Shown piece by piece: positions 21,215-34,432 of a stretch of 64,000 nt of DNA. The DNA is from Phaseolus vulgaris. Its lineage: Eukaryota; Streptophyta; Magnoliopsida; Fabales; Fabaceae. The first letter of the stretch is position 1, and each line of letters begins with the position of its first letter. The notes beneath the pieces were generated by a model. That model did not search any database. It saw only the letters and a list, made by a program, of their open reading frames with translations, and was not told the origin of the DNA. Location of the stretch: contig NC_023749.2 of the NCBI RefSeq assembly GCF_000499845.2, positions 31,141,699 to 31,205,698 of the forward strand, read 5' to 3'. The position numbers and the translations under genes were made by a program.

Positions 21215-23740
21215 TAACAAACTATGTGAGATTTGTCTACCCAACTCAAAGGAAGTAGTGTTGATTGGTAAAAGAATCAACAATGTTTATCTTTTAGATA
21301 TCTCTTCTCCTACATCTATTGGATGTCTTCTTTCCAAACATGATGAATCTTGGTTATGGCATAGAAGAATAGCCCATATTCACATGAATCATTTGAATAA
21401 ATTGATTTCAAAAGATCTTGTGATAGGGTTACCCAAATTCAAGTTTGAGAAAGACCACATATGTGTAGCATGCCAAAAAGGGAAACGGATTAAACATTCT
21501 TTCAAACTGAAAAATGTTGTTTCAACCTCAAAACCCCTTGAGCTATTGCACATGGATTTGTTTGGTCCTTTAAGTACCATGAGCCTTGGTGGAAACTATT
21601 ATGCTCTTGTTGTTGATTATTTTTCCAGGTATACGTGGACACCCTTCTTAGAGTCAAAGAGTGATGTTTTTCTGCATTCAAGAAGCTTGCTAGAAGATTG
21701 TAGAACACATGTTGCAGCAACCTTGGTTCCATTAGAAGTGATCACGAAGGGGAGTTTCAAAATGAAAAATTTAGCACCTTTTATGAAAAGATGGGAATCT
21801 TTCACAACTTCTTTGCACCAAGAACTCCTCAATAGAATGGAGTGGTGGAAAGGAAGAACATATCCCTTGAAGAACTTGCAAGAACCATGCTAAGTGAATC
21901 TTCCTTACCCAAGTACTTTTGGGCTGATGCATTAAGCACTTCTTATTATGTGATGAATAGAGTGCTTATAAGGCCAATCTTGAAAAAGACTACATATGAA
22001 CTCTTCAATGGAAGAAAGCCAAACATTAGCCACCTAAAAGTGTTTGGTTGCAGATGTTTCATTATGAATAATGGGAAAGAAAATATGGGCAAGTTTGATG
22101 AGAAAGATGACAATGACATCTTCATTGGCTATTCTTCAACTAGTCAAGCCTATAGGATCTACAACAAGAGACTCATGATTGTGAAGGAGTTTGTTCATGT
22201 GGTGTTTGATGAAGTTGATCATGCAGACCAGGTTTCCTAAAAGAACCACGCAGAAGAAGATGAACAGAGCATCATTTTGCAGAAGCTGGAATCTTATCCA
22301 GAAAAACAATGATTGATTCTTCAAAACAACCGGTTGAAATTCTGCAGCAGGATGAGTTGCCCAAAGAATGGAGGATTCCAAGAGATCTTTCGATGGATAA
22401 CATCATAGGGCAGATCCAGAAGGGTGTTTCAACACGCAGTACTGTCTGAAACTACTGTAGGCACACGATGTTTGTCTCCCAAATTGAACCAAAGTCAATT
22501 GAAGAAGCTTTAAATGATGATAAGTGGATTGCTGCCATGCATGAGGAGCTGAATCAATTCACAAGAAATGATGTATGGTTTCTTGTTTCTAAGTCAGACT
22601 AGATGAACATCATTAGAACCAAATGGGTTTTCAGAAACAAACTGGATGAATCTGGAGTGATAACAAGAAACAGGGAAAGACTTGTTGCCAAAGGTTACAA
22701 TCAAGAAGAAGGGATTGATTATGATGAAACCTTTACTCCTGTGGCCAGATTGGAAGTTGTAAGATTGTTGCTTGCCTTTGCTTGTATGAGTGGGTTTAAA
22801 CTGTTCCAAATGGATGTTAAAAGTGTTTTCCTCAATGGAATTATCAATGAGGAAGTCTTTGTTTCTCAACCACCCGGTTTTGAGGATCATCTACATCCTA
22901 ACCATGTATACAAGCTTAAAAAGGCTTTGTATGGTTTAAAGCAATCTCCAAGGCAGTGGTGTGAAAGGCTAAGCAACTTTCTCTTGTCTAATGGATATGA
23001 AAGAGGAAAGATTGACAAGACTCTCTTTATCAAGAAGTCAAATTCTGAAATTATCTTGGTCCAAATATATGTTGATGACATAATATTTGGTGCTACCAAT
23101 GATAGTCTTTGTGAAGAATTTGTGGCTGCCATGCAAGGAGAATTTGAAATGTCAATGATGGGGGGCTTTCTTTCTTTCTTTGACTGCAGGTCAAGCAATC
23201 CAAAGATGGAATCTTTCTTAGCCAAGCAAAGTACTGCGGAGAAATTCTCAAGAAGTTTGAGATGGAGAATTGCAAGGAAGCTAGCACACCCATGCCAACA
23301 AGTTGCTACATGGATGCTGACCTAGCTGGGAAAGAGGTTGATCACGCCAAATATAGAGGGTTGATTGGTTCTTTACTCTATCTCACTGCAAGCAGACCGG
23401 ATATCATGTTTGTTGTATGTCTATGTGCAACATTTCAAGCAAATCCTAAAGAATCTCATCTCAAGGTTGCAAAACGCATTCTTAAGTATCTCAAGGGAAC
23501 AATCAACGTGGGCCTATGGTATCCTTTTCATTCCCCTATTCACTTAATTGGTTATTCTGACTCTGATTTTGCAAGATGCAAGTTGGATACAAAAAGCACA
23601 AGTGGAACTTGCCATCTTCTTCGTTCAAGTCTTATTTCTTGGCATAGCAAGAAGCAAGCTTGTGTGGCTCTTTCCACTGCAGAGGCTGAGTACATAGCTG
23701 CAGGAAGTTGTTGTGCACAAATTCTTTGGCACAAAAAAAG
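21215..23740 (+). pseudogene. Ty1/copia polyprotein relic, SIRE type
   Basis: Order: GAG-pre-integrase/zinc region (21258-21500; HRRIAHIHMNHL, CVACQKGK), integrase core (LLHMDLFGPLS, about 21545), integrase C-terminal part (21842-22240), then RT (22603-23200) with YVDD near 23070 and copia signatures (RLVAKGYNQEEGIDY, MDVKSVFLNG). RNase H follows (23262-23740) with SDSDFARC and KKQACVALSTAEAEYIAAGS. Frames change at about 21660, 21840, 22240, 22600, 23160 and 23260 and several stops intervene, so it is dead. Phrases such as SLCEEFVAAMQGEFEMSMMG point to the SIRE/Maximus lineage, common in legumes. Both ends and both LTRs are missing. Confidence 0.92.
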
Positions 23741-23757
23741 AATGTGTTATGTGTAGT

Positions 23758-23813
23758 GGAGAGAGAAAGTGGGAAGTAGGTACCTATATAGGAGAGAGAA
23801 AGTGGGAAGTAGG
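23758..23813. repeat. 33-bp direct repeat
   Basis: GGAGAGAGAAAGTGGGAAGT starts at 23758 and again at 23791. The short word GTTATGTGTAGT flanks both sides (23746, 23822), suggesting a duplicated segment at the broken end of the copia relic. Confidence 0.85.
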
Positions 23814-23829
23814 ATACGTGGGTTATGTG

Positions 23830-24560
23830 TAGTAGATAATCATAAAATCGGTTTCTTAAATCAATTTTAAAATTCTACAATTTTAATAAAAAAGAGTAAT
23901 CGTCCATAAATCCACATTTCACCCCTCTCTCTCCACTCTTCCCTAATAAAAGACACCAATCTCTCCACTTTCCTGACACTTAAGTGAGAACAAATAAAAT
24001 AAAATTTTAAAAATAAAAATATGCTTATTTAATAAATAAGAATATCAATTTAAAACAGAAAAGTAACCAATCTCTCCACTCTGTTGTCAAAATTAATGTA
24101 CCAATCTTTCCATTAGGTGAGAACAAATAAAATATTGTACTTCTAAATGATACTCACAAAAAAAAAGGATTTTAACAATAAAAGATTTTCACCTATGACA
24201 TCAAAATATATTAATTTTTCTAAATAATATTAATTATTTATTTTAAAACATTAATAATCAACACCCCTTTTAACACTACCTTAATAATCAACACCCTTTT
24301 TCTATAAAATCCCAAACTAACAGCGAATAAAAAAAATTAAAAAAAACAAATAATAAACTTGTATCTATTGATTTTATTTTATTTTGTTAAATTCTTTTTG
24401 TTTAAAAAAAATAAAATCTACTTACCATTTCTGTTATTACACAACAATTAAATATACACATTTTTATATTACAGAAGTATTGAACAAAAACAATTTAAAA
24501 AATGAATGATCCCGTTAGAACTCAAATCAACTCAAAGATAATGGTATTTTTAAAAAATGT
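23830..24560. other. AT-rich spacer, no gene seen
   Basis: Contains only short repeats such as CCAATCTCTCCACT (23960, 24070). No ORF or element end was recognised. Confidence 0.5.
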
Positions 24561-24579
24561 TGGTATAGTTACGGAAAAT

Positions 24580-24850
24580 GAGAGAGACGTAAATAATAAA
24601 TTATTATAAAAGAACGAACAAAAAAAGATAAAAAGGGAAGAGGAGAGATACTAAATAATAAATTATTATAGAAGAACCAACAACAGAAAGACAAAAAAGA
24701 TAAAAAAGGAAAAGAAGGGAGAGACGTAAATAATAAATTATTATAGAAGAACATTATTATAGAAGAACGAACCGAAAAAAAAAAGATAGAAAGGGAAGAG
24801 GAGACAAAGATGTAAATAATAAATTATTATAAAAGAAAGAACCGAAACAA
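24580..24850. repeat. Degenerate tandem repeat, four copies of 60-90 bp
   Basis: The word TAAATAATAAATTATTATA recurs near 24590, 24650, 24727 and 24812, each followed by GAAGAACGAAC-like and AAAAAGGGAAGAGGAGA-like words. The TAATAAATTATTA core is itself palindromic. A 61-codon frame on the minus strand is a by-product. Confidence 0.75.
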
Positions 24851-24887
24851 AAAAAAAATAGAAAGGGGAGTTGTTATGGCATTAGTA

Positions 24888-25523
24888 AGCGGCAGTAACG
24901 TGCACCGAGTAGCGTGCACCGATTGGAGAGGAGTAGCGTGCACCAATGATCGAGTCATTGAGTTGCGCCCGTCTCCCTTTCAATTAGGTGTTTGACTCAG
25001 TGATGGTACCTCTGAATTGCATATGTTAAGCCTTCTTTGCAATAACTCCATCGGAACCATTCTTCGTCTTCGTCACTCTTCTTTAAGAGGAAACATACTA
25101 ACAAAAAGAAGGAACATATAGAAGAACACTTTTCTTTCTTTCGCCTTCTTCTTATTATCCAAAAGTAAAAGTAATAAGGAGTTAAAGGGGAGCATTATTA
25201 AAGGACTTAAAATAAGGAGTTAAGGGGAATCGTGGAGGTTAACCCAAGAAGTGGGGAGTAGGAAAGAAGTTAAAAAGAAGATGCTACATTTCAAAATTGT
25301 TGCCACTACTTTAGTCACTACTCACGTTTCCTAATATTTGTTTCTCTCTCATAATTTTAAAATAAATCATATCTTTTAATTCAAAATCGATAATCTATTT
25401 CAAATATTTTTAAAAAGTAAAAAATGACGCAATAACCAAAATAATGAAATAAAACCAAATACTAATCTAAGGATAAAATAGGAAAAAATTTTAGAGCAGT
25501 TAAAGAGGGAATCCCTTTATATA
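24888..25523 (-). mobile_element. Tentative Helitron
   Basis: Read on the minus strand, a TC-starting end TCTATATCTATATATAAAGG follows an A at about 25524. The other end near 24888 reads GCTTACTAAT, that is, CTAA followed by T, with a short GTGCAC palindrome pair upstream. These fit the A|TC...CTRR|T pattern, but the hairpin is weak and no Rep/helicase is present. Confidence 0.25.
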
Positions 25524-25532
25524 TAGATATAG

Positions 25533-25574
<42 letters not shown>

Positions 25575-25575
25575 T
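25533..25575. repeat. (ATT)n microsatellite
   Basis: About fourteen uninterrupted ATT units, beside the candidate Helitron end. Confidence 0.95.
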
Positions 25576-27140
25576 ACTTTCCTTCCATTTATGTCATACA
25601 ATCGATTACAATTAAATTAGGAAATACTTTGTCGCTATTAGATTTATAATTGAAGTACGAGCACTAGATTTTTAAGCATATTCCACCAGATTATTAAGTT
25701 TCTTGTTTTAAAAAAATAGAATTATAGGGATTTTATCCGAACCCAGAACCTAAAACCTCCATCTAACATTTAATTCAGAACCGAGTCAGATTTGGTTTTC
25801 TTCGTTATCGTTGTTGTGATTGTTATTCGGATGGAAAGTAGGAGGAATTGGAGGTAGAATAAAGAATATTTAAATTTATTTAAGTTATTTACTTCTGTAA
25901 ATATACTATATTTTTTTTATAAAGTGATATAATTTAATTGGCTAACACCGGTGTCCAAAATTTATAGAAGAGTGATGATCCTTCTGAAATATTGGGAGTG
26001 AACAACGAATGGAAAAGTTTGTGCTACTGCCAAAATCACCATGACGTGTTTCTAAAGCTTTCTTCATTGTATTTAGACAAAGACATCTGCTACAGCTTAC
26101 AGGGGTCGGTGCTATTGTGTCATTATTACATTATCTACAAAATCTGATTTGAATATGATACATGTGATGGAAATATTTTCCTTCAAAGAATACTCTATTC
26201 CAACTCCTTTAGAAAATCAACATTATCTACAAAAACTGACTTCCAACCATCTCTTATTCTTTTCCTTATTTAAAATTGTGATTAAAATTGTGAGTGTATC
26301 TATTCAACAATTTGTAAATCAGTTTCTTTTATATGCACATACGGTTAAAAAAGACTTATTTGCGTACTATTTAAACATAAATAAATTTCAATCATATTAA
26401 TTTCTGTCACTGTCCAATAAGAATACATACAAATCCATCAACAGAAAATACAAAACGATTTTTCAGAATTAAAATATATTGTATGATATATCATAATCTT
26501 TATTAGCATGTGTTTACTACTATAATTAATTAAATAATTAAAGTTTTAGACAAAAAATTACCTTTGAAGATAACTTGACACACCTAGAGAGTTCCAACAC
26601 AATGCAAAGCTAAAGAAATATAGGAAATGAGCATGGATGGTTCAGTGTGAATTGGATAGGAGATAGGACTCTATTAAATAGAGTTCTTGAAAGTTTAAAT
26701 TCACCCAACCAATGAACATAAGTTTGAATTGGAACTTCATTGCCAAAAGAATCTTTGTGACATTGTCATTATTGTACCCAAAAGGAATCTATGTAGCCAT
26801 GTGGACATAAAGTTCTCAGCAAAGTGTACGCTTGGCATGTGTTTTGAGGAAGAAAAACAATGTTGGTGAGAAAATCAAGTTGTTGTTACACAGCCTTGCA
26901 ATTAAAGTTGCAATAGTGTGAGTAACTTTTTCTCATTTTGTGCCTATGCAAAGTTGTCAACCACGAAGGAAACTTTGAATAGAAGTTGTCAATGGTGAAT
27001 GCAGCTTCCAAGTTGCCAATGGTGAAAGCAACTTCTTTGTTATGAAATTGGAAAAAAATAAATGAAACAAAATGTAGTGTGGCGTGATGGTTTTATATAC
27101 ATGCGTGATGATATTCTATACACAAATGTCACAAAGATTG
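25576..27140. other. Spacer before the MULE relic
   Basis: No gene seen. At 26945-27045 a short sequence with GTTGTCAA/GTTGCCAATGGTGAA recurs three times (positions near 26953, 26978, 27015). Confidence 0.5.
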
Positions 27141-28050
27141 TTAAGGATTTGACTTCTCAGTACAAATTTTAATAATTATGTTAAACTTATATTTAATTCA
27201 GACACAACATTTGCTATATAATGGAACAACAATAGAGTCTTGTACACAAATGCATTCATCCTTTGTTCTACACATTTTCTTGTCTTAATTCTTGTATCCA
27301 AGTAAAAAAAATTGAGGAGAAAGTTTGTGGGACACATTATTTTCTCCTTCTAGTGTAAAGTTCAAACAAAATCGTCAAGGTAATATTCTTGTTTATCATC
27401 TTATTTCCTCCTATTTAGGCAACACACACATAATATATATATATATATATTTGTATAAGGTAATTTTATTTCTTTTAAAATGCAGATGGACACGTGGAAT
27501 GTCGGTGGAACGTCACTAAGCCAACATGAAGAACCAATAATTAGAGACATCGTGGACGACATAAGTGAAGAAGGAGAGAACTACGACTTTGATTGTTAAG
27601 GATTTGACTTCTCAGTACAAATTTTAATAATTATGTTAAACTTATATTTAATTCAGACACAACATTTGCTATATAATGGAACAACAATGGAGTCTTGTAC
27701 ACAAATGCATTCATCCTTTGTTCTACACATTTTCTTGTCTTAATTCTTGTATCCAAGTAAAAAAAATTGAGGAGAAAGTTTGTGGGACACATTATTTTCT
27801 CCTTCTAGTGTAAAGTTCAAACAAAATCGTCAAGGTAATATTCTTGTTTATCATCTTATTTCCTCCTATTTAGGCAACACACACATAATATATATATATA
27901 TATATTTGTATAAGGTAATTTTATTTCTTTTAAAATGCAGATGGACACGTGGAATGTCGGTGGAACGTCACTAAGCCAACATGAAGAACCAATAATTAGA
28001 GACATCATGGACGAAATAAGTGAAGAAGGAGAGAACTACGACTTTGATTT
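27141..28050 (+). repeat. 455-bp tandem duplication at the start of the MULE gene
   Basis: 27141-27595 and 27596-28050 are nearly identical, differing at only a handful of positions. Each copy holds the same leader, an (AT)n run, an intron acceptor and the first coding bases of the transposase. The junction shares the 5-mer GATTG. The first copy ends after about 37 codons, where the repeat restarts. Confidence 0.95.
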
Positions 28051-29993
28051 GGATGATGAAGATCAGTTCAACGGATCTTCTTCACGGTATATTTCGTCTG
28101 GCAGTCAATCCGAACATAACATTGACCACGACTTCAATGAACACATGTCTTTCATGTCAAAGGAAGCGACATTGAATGCCATAAAACAATACCACATAGA
28201 TAACGGTTACAAATTTCTTGTCGTGGAATCAAAGCCAGACAAATATGTGGCTCGATGCATACATTATGAGGGAGGGTGTCGATGGAGATTACGTGCACTT
28301 TTAGTAAAATCTGAAGTCAATGGGAGATAAAGAAAATTGATGCAAAACATAGTTCTTTGTCAACAAATCTTTCGACAGACCATGTTAATTTGGACTCAAC
28401 CCATATTGCGTCCATGGTGCTAACTTCAGTAAAAGCAAACCCTTCGGTCCCAATTAAAAGCTTAATTGCAGAAATAAAAAATATGTATGACTATACTATC
28501 ACATATAGAAAAGCTTGGTTGGGAAAACAAAAAGCTCTTGCTTTGGCATTTGGCGATTGGAATAATCCTACAATGATCTTCCTAGATGGTTGGAAGCAGT
28601 AAAAGAGAGCAATTTAGGGAAAATTGTGCAGTATATTGCTTCTCCTTATATGGTTGATGGTGTTCAAGACAATTCTTGTTACATGTTGGATCGTGTGTTT
28701 TGGTCTTTCAAGCCTTGTATCGATGATTTCAATTTTTTCAAGCCTATTGTACAAGTTGATGGGACATTTCTAACCGGAAGATACCATGGAACATTGTTGA
28801 CGCAATCGCTTAAGATGAGAATCGAAACATATTTCCATTGGCGTTTGCGATTGTTGAAGGCGAGACTCAGGAGACTTTAATTTGGTTCTTCCAATTATTG
28901 CGACAATATGTGACACCTCAACCAAATTTGTGCATGATTACTGATAGAGAAACCGGTATAATTTCAGCATTACAATCCAAAGAAGTTGGATGGGAAGGAG
29001 ACGACCTCATTTCTGTGTATTGCATACGCCATATTGCATCGAATTTCAACAAAAAATTCAAAATTCCTGAGCTCAAACGATAGTTGATTAACATGGGTAA
29101 TGACATTCCTTACCTTCTCTCACAAATAATTACGACCTTTTACCATTTAACTAATTTCATTTACTTCTTTATGACAGCTTATGAGATGAAACAACCCATA
29201 GTACAGGCAAAGTTATCAATTATGCGATTTGGGTTCAAACAAGCATTTTCCTGGATATATCGCATATCATTAGAGAAATAGAATCAAGCATATGATGGGG
29301 GAAAGAATTATGGTTATATGACCACAAATCTAGCGGAATGCATTAACTTCGTGCTTAAGGGAGCTCGTTCCTTGCCGATTCCTGCTTTGGTTAAGGCAAC
29401 TTTCGAAAAAACAAAAACATGGTTTGTTGAACGAGTCTTCAAAATAGACACCATGTTACGCACAGGTCATTATTATTCAGAAGATATCACAACCTTACTT
29501 AGAAAAAATCAACAAGATTCGACTATGTGTTTTGTGGAAAGGTTTAGTGCAAAAAATTCTGAATTTGACGTCCAAGAATTAGCCACCCCCCAACATGGTC
29601 GACGACCTCAATCATATACAGTTAGATTAAATGATTGGTGGTGAGATTGTGGCCACTTCCAAGCTCTTCGACTTCCCTGTCGTCATGTTATTGTCGTTTG
29701 TTCCTCTTATCATTTACAAATGGCGACATTCATTGATCCAGTTTACAACCTCCACACGATTAGAAAGGCATATCAAGTTGAATTTCACCCCGTTCGAAAC
29801 GAGAATTATTGGTCTACTTATATCGAGCCAAATTTCATACCAGAACCCCACATGCGACGTAAAAACTCGGGACGACCAATTACAACTCGTTTGCATAATG
29901 AAATGGATCAATCAATTCAGAACAAGACAAAAAAAATGTTCTTATTGTAGCAATGAAGGTCACAACAGAGGAAATTGTCCATTTAGACAGTAG
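27941..29993 (+). pseudogene. Mutator-like (MURA type) transposase relic
   Basis: Starts at ATG 27941 just after an intron acceptor (AAAATGCAG). In order: acidic N-terminus; MuDR N-terminal domain (about 28140-28330, CRWRLRALLVKS); a helical DNA-binding part (28357-28600); the DDE core with VQVDGTFLTGRYHG near 28755 and MITDRETG near 28935. Next are a SWIM zinc finger near 29645-29690 (CGHFQALRLPCRH) and a CCHC knuckle CSYCSNEGHNRGNC near 29938-29980. A further intron probably lies at about 29096-29178. Frame changes or stops near 28325, 28600, 28800, 29083, 29280 and 29640 destroy it. No terminal inverted repeats could be matched. Confidence 0.88.
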
Positions 29994-29999
29994 AGTCAT

Positions 30000-32940
30000 C
30001 CTTTGTAATGTTGTTCTCATCAAATATTTTAATATCATCTTCTTTAAATGACTTATATTCAATAATTTATTTTATTTTTAATACATTTATTTTACAAAAA
30101 TACATGTATATTATTACTTTTTACATATTATATAATTTATACTTTCATACATTATATAATCTAAAAATTTATACATAAATTATATCACATTTTTATAAGT
30201 GTATTTTTAACTTTAACAATATTTTTAAAAAATACTAAATATTTTTAATTTATCAAACAAATCATTTTTAACCTAATTTATTTAAAATTATTGTAAAAAA
30301 TATTCATTTTAATTATTCAACTTTATATATCATTTTCTTAAATAAACAAAATTAAATTTTGGTATTATTTATAAAATACTTTTTTTAATTGTATATTTTT
30401 ATTTTTAAAAATATTAATTATCATTTGTTTAAAAAAAATAAAATCAAGTGAACTTTGCCAATTGAATTGACAATTTTAATTGAGATAAAATACACTAAAA
30501 TTGTCAATTCAGTATTCAATTTTATTTAAACTGAAGCTGTCAATCCGTTATCAATTTTAATTAAAAAGATAAGTATACTTATATTAATGAATTTAATTTA
30601 TGATGTCTACAACAACTAACAACTTTAACAAAAAAAAAATCACTGTAATTTTTTCTGAAAACTGGCCATTTACTTAAATCTAAAAAAACCTACACCATTT
30701 TGATAAAATTCCCCATGAAAACACCTATGAGGATTGGTTTGGTCCCCTTTTCAGTCGGTTACATTTGTTGGTTTTACACATGTCTCTTCCACCCTTTCCC
30801 ATTGCATACAATCAATGACATTCACTCTCATTGGAGACTCACTATTGGCCGCCAACTCATCACCATGAAATCAATCTCAAGAAAAGACAGTAAATGTTAT
30901 TCACTCTTTTCAACTCATGCATCACTAATTTCTTCTCTTCTCTTATTACTATACCCCTGTTACAAAAAACATTACTACCATATACTACTGTACTTACTTT
31001 CTTACTGCGTTTCACTCTTCAGCTTTGAGCTTCTTGCAATATCTTCATGCTGCATTTTCGCCACGTCTCTCCCCAACACCCTCCTATTCGGTCATTCACA
31101 ATTTCCCCATTAATCTAACCTCGTCAAATGTGTTCAAGAATTCAACACAACAAATTCCTCATCAAACTCAAACATGTGTCTGTTAAGAGTGCTGTTTTAG
31201 GTTACAAGCTTCTGTACACTTTAATTAAGTTTAAGTATTAATTATATGAAGATATTTTTAAAGTGCAGACCCATAAGTTCTTAAGACAAAGAAAAGTATA
31301 AACGTAAGAGTTACTATATTGAAGTAATAATGTTAGAAGTTCATAAATTTATTATGTATAATGGTTTTGTAATTAGATATTTAAAATATTTTACACTGTA
31401 ACAAATAAATGATTTTTTTTCTCTAAATATAATAAATGATATATGGAACAAAGAGTCTTGTATATGATCCTTCTAAAGCAAATATTTTCTTAGTCCATAA
31501 TCATAACATCCTTTTAAAGCAAATATTTTCTTAGTCCATAAGAGTATATTTAGATTATTGATTATAATTTTTTTATTTATAAATTTAGCTTTTTCTTGTG
31601 ACAGGAAAAGTTTGACTTTAAAATAAACAAGTTTCAATATGTAAAGAAAATTAATTATTTTTTTTATAATACTTTAGTCTTGTATAATTGATCTATGTGA
31701 AGGTGACATGATTAAAATAATTGATTTTACATAATATTTATGTGTTGTTTGAATATACTTCAAATATTTGAGTTTGAGAAAAATTGTTTTATCTAAATGA
31801 ATGAACAAAATGAGTTATTTCTTGTATATATGTTGAGTAATGAAAAGTCAAATATTTCAATTGAGTGAAATTGTTCAAATTGTTGTTATTTATGAATCAA
31901 ATATTTTATTTTAGGTATAAGTAGAAAAAACTCAACTTGGATTACTTGTTGTATTCTGCAGAATTTTAAATTAGGCAAAGTCATTGAGCAAGTCTAATCT
32001 CGCTGGACAAAATTCAATTAATTAAAAATCTAACTTTTGATTGTTGGACGAGTAAATTCTTGCTAAGCAAGATGTTTTTATGCAAACTCTTGATGTAGTT
32101 AATGGACAATTACTTTGGTAGCTAGATGAGCAAATTTTTTATTAGGTGATTAAAATTTGTTAGGCAAGCTAATAGCGCCTTTGGCTGGACGAGTAGAATG
32201 GTGACTGAAAAAATTGCAATGTGCTCAATTTGTTGGGCAAGTAAAATGCTAGTTGAGCAATATTTTCAAAACTTTTGAAAAAAAAATAAATTTTTAAATG
32301 TTTCTAAATGCTAAAATCTGTTTATCTTTCACTATATTGTTATATTTGATCTATTTTTATTTGAATATTGTTATAATGTAATGGATAATTAATTAATTGT
32401 AATTTTTATTAACATTTAAATTGAGTTGGATGTATATGTATGAGTGAAAATCTACGATGGTATGGTTGTGATATGACATGTAATGTGTGCAATCATAGTT
32501 ATTTTTAGAGAATTGATATTGTTGAGATGTAAGTGATGTATTGAATTAGGGACTTGTTAAGAAGTTATCTTAACTCTAATGATATTTGAATCACATAAAG
32601 GAATATCAGGTGGTGAGAGTTAAAAGAAAGTACATATGACCTAATTTGCAATATAAAAAAACTATGTTTAGTAGGTCATAGAGATTTAACCTAACACATG
32701 AATAGAAAAATATATTGATTAAATTATTTATTTGAGATTGTATTCATTAGAGAAAATGAATGAGATGTAAATGTAACTTGTGTGTATAATTTAATATACA
32801 CATGTAAGAAGGTTTTTTAAAACTCTAGCTTACCTTGTTTTGTGTGATTGTACTTTTATTAATTGTGATGATTGTACGTTACACCGGAGCAAATGATGTT
32901 GCATGAAGAGGACAATTTCATGTAGATATGAGCTAAAAAA
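30000..32940. other. AT-rich spacer
   Basis: No supported gene. A 42-bp direct repeat (CTTTTAAAGCAAATATTTTC type) occurs at about 31468-31550. Between 31970 and 32260, words like GGACGAGTA and GGCAAGCTAAT recur irregularly. The stretch 32540-32940 resembles parts of the LTR at 41570-42955 (GATATCAGGTGGTGAGA; GATGATTGTAC), so it may be an old LTR piece. Confidence 0.45.
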
Positions 32941-33191
32941 TGTAAGGACCGAGAAAATAGTCTTAGAGTATAAATGGTACAATTAAAATGACACCTGAAT
33001 ATTTTATTATTAAAGTGAAAAAGTTATATAAATAGAAATTTAGTTATTCAGGCTTCATTTAGAAATTTAGATATTTTGAAACATTATATGAAAGAATTGT
33101 AGATATATTTGTATTATGTTTATATATTTATTTTGATATTTCAAGCACATTTTGGTTATTAGATATGGGTAAAAAAATTAGGGATGTTACA
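32941..33191 (+). repeat. 5' LTR of the Tekay-type element
   Basis: Begins TGTAAGGACCGAG and ends GGGATGTTACA directly before the tRNA-primer site. At 251 bp it is short for this lineage, so an internal deletion is possible. Confidence 0.75.
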
Positions 33192-33193
33192 TT

Positions 33194-33204
33194 TGGTATC
33201 AGAG
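33194..33204 (+). promoter_or_regulatory. Primer-binding site for initiator tRNA-Met
   Basis: TGGTATCAGAG, the plant initiator-methionine tRNA complement used by many plant retrotransposons, two bases after the LTR end. Confidence 0.85.
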
Positions 33205-33830
33205 TAGTTTATCCTTAGGATGACCTGAGGGTAGTGGGTTCATTGTGTTTCTTCTGCTTATAAATAATTATTGGAGTCTTAATTAAAGCTATAGTGAAAG
33301 GTTTTCAAATGTTTTTTTAAAGGTTTTTGAAATCTTTTCTGTGCTCTAGTAAATGTATGTTCTAAATGAAAATTTTAGTATTAAGAATGAAAGGATCTTG
33401 ATAAAGTAGTGAGGTGCACACTCATAACTGAATCGAGATGATTCTCTATCTTAATTCTAAAAGTTTGATGCTTAGCATATATTAAATTCTTGTGTGATTT
33501 ATTTCATTTTATTAAGTGTTTTTGTATTTGATTGAAAGTTGTCTTTTAGATTAACAGTTTTACATCAATAATTATTTTGGTGTAATACTTTATATTATAA
33601 GTATTATGATTTTGTTGATAAACTCAAATTCTAAATGATTTTGAGACGCTTGCCTTTGTAAGATCTAGATGTTGTCTTCAAAATGAATTGATTCTTTATC
33701 AATTTCATTTTATAGGAATAGGAATAGAAAACAATAGTTTCAAAATCTCTATAAAGTAAAAATGGATAGTTACCTAATAAGTGTAGAGCAAGTGCAAGTT
33801 AGATTTAGTTGTACCAAGGTTTAGTTTCAG

Positions 33831-33905
<75 letters not shown>

Positions 33906-34432
33906 GAAGAGTAAATAAGCAGTATGTTGAGGGTTTAAAGATTTAAGCACGTGTTTCCATGGGATGTACCAAAGTTAAGTTCCAAGATGAAGATATGAAT
34001 TTTCTTTGATCCGGAGCTTGGAAGATGTTAATGTCAAAAACATAGCATAAGATGGCTCTAGCTGAACAACAAAGCTTAAAAGGAAAGTTGAGATTTGGTG
34101 AAGAAAGAAGTTTACAAGTTGATTATATCATCTTGAGAAGTATTAATGATATTGAGAAATAAGAAAGATGAGATATCTTAATTGTGTTTAGGTTACAGTT
34201 AGACAAAGAAAATGTTGAAAAAGCAGCAGGTAGAGAAATTACTTGGATAGGAGAAAAAGTTTCACGCAGAATGGATGTTGTTTATTTTGATATGGATTTG
34301 AAAGCATTGTGTGATTCAGAATCGATACACTCCTTTATGTCAAGTATGTAGGAGATGAATTTGAATGTTATTCCAGGAATGGATTGACTATATGCCAATC
34401 ACATTCTCAAAGGTTGTGCTCAACAAAAGATA
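33205..34432 (+). other. Decayed gag/leader region of the Tekay-type element
   Basis: Position between the primer site and the RT-proximal coding implies gag and protease, but no domain is readable. Confidence 0.5.
33831..33902. repeat. (AT)n(GT)n compound microsatellite
   Basis: About ten AT units followed by about 26 GT units with a single GC interruption, inside the decayed gag region. Confidence 0.96.

Noticed and set aside
24569..24754. 61-codon Phe/Ser-rich minus frame
   Set aside because: By-product of the tandem repeat at 24580-24850.
30700..31113. 137-codon plus-strand frame
   Set aside because: Low-complexity Ser/Leu/Tyr-rich translation, no domain, no convincing start or neighbours; it looks like chance in T-rich DNA.
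33831..33902. Possible regulatory Z-DNA element
   Set aside because: The (GT)n run is an ordinary microsatellite in a dead element; nothing links it to a gene.
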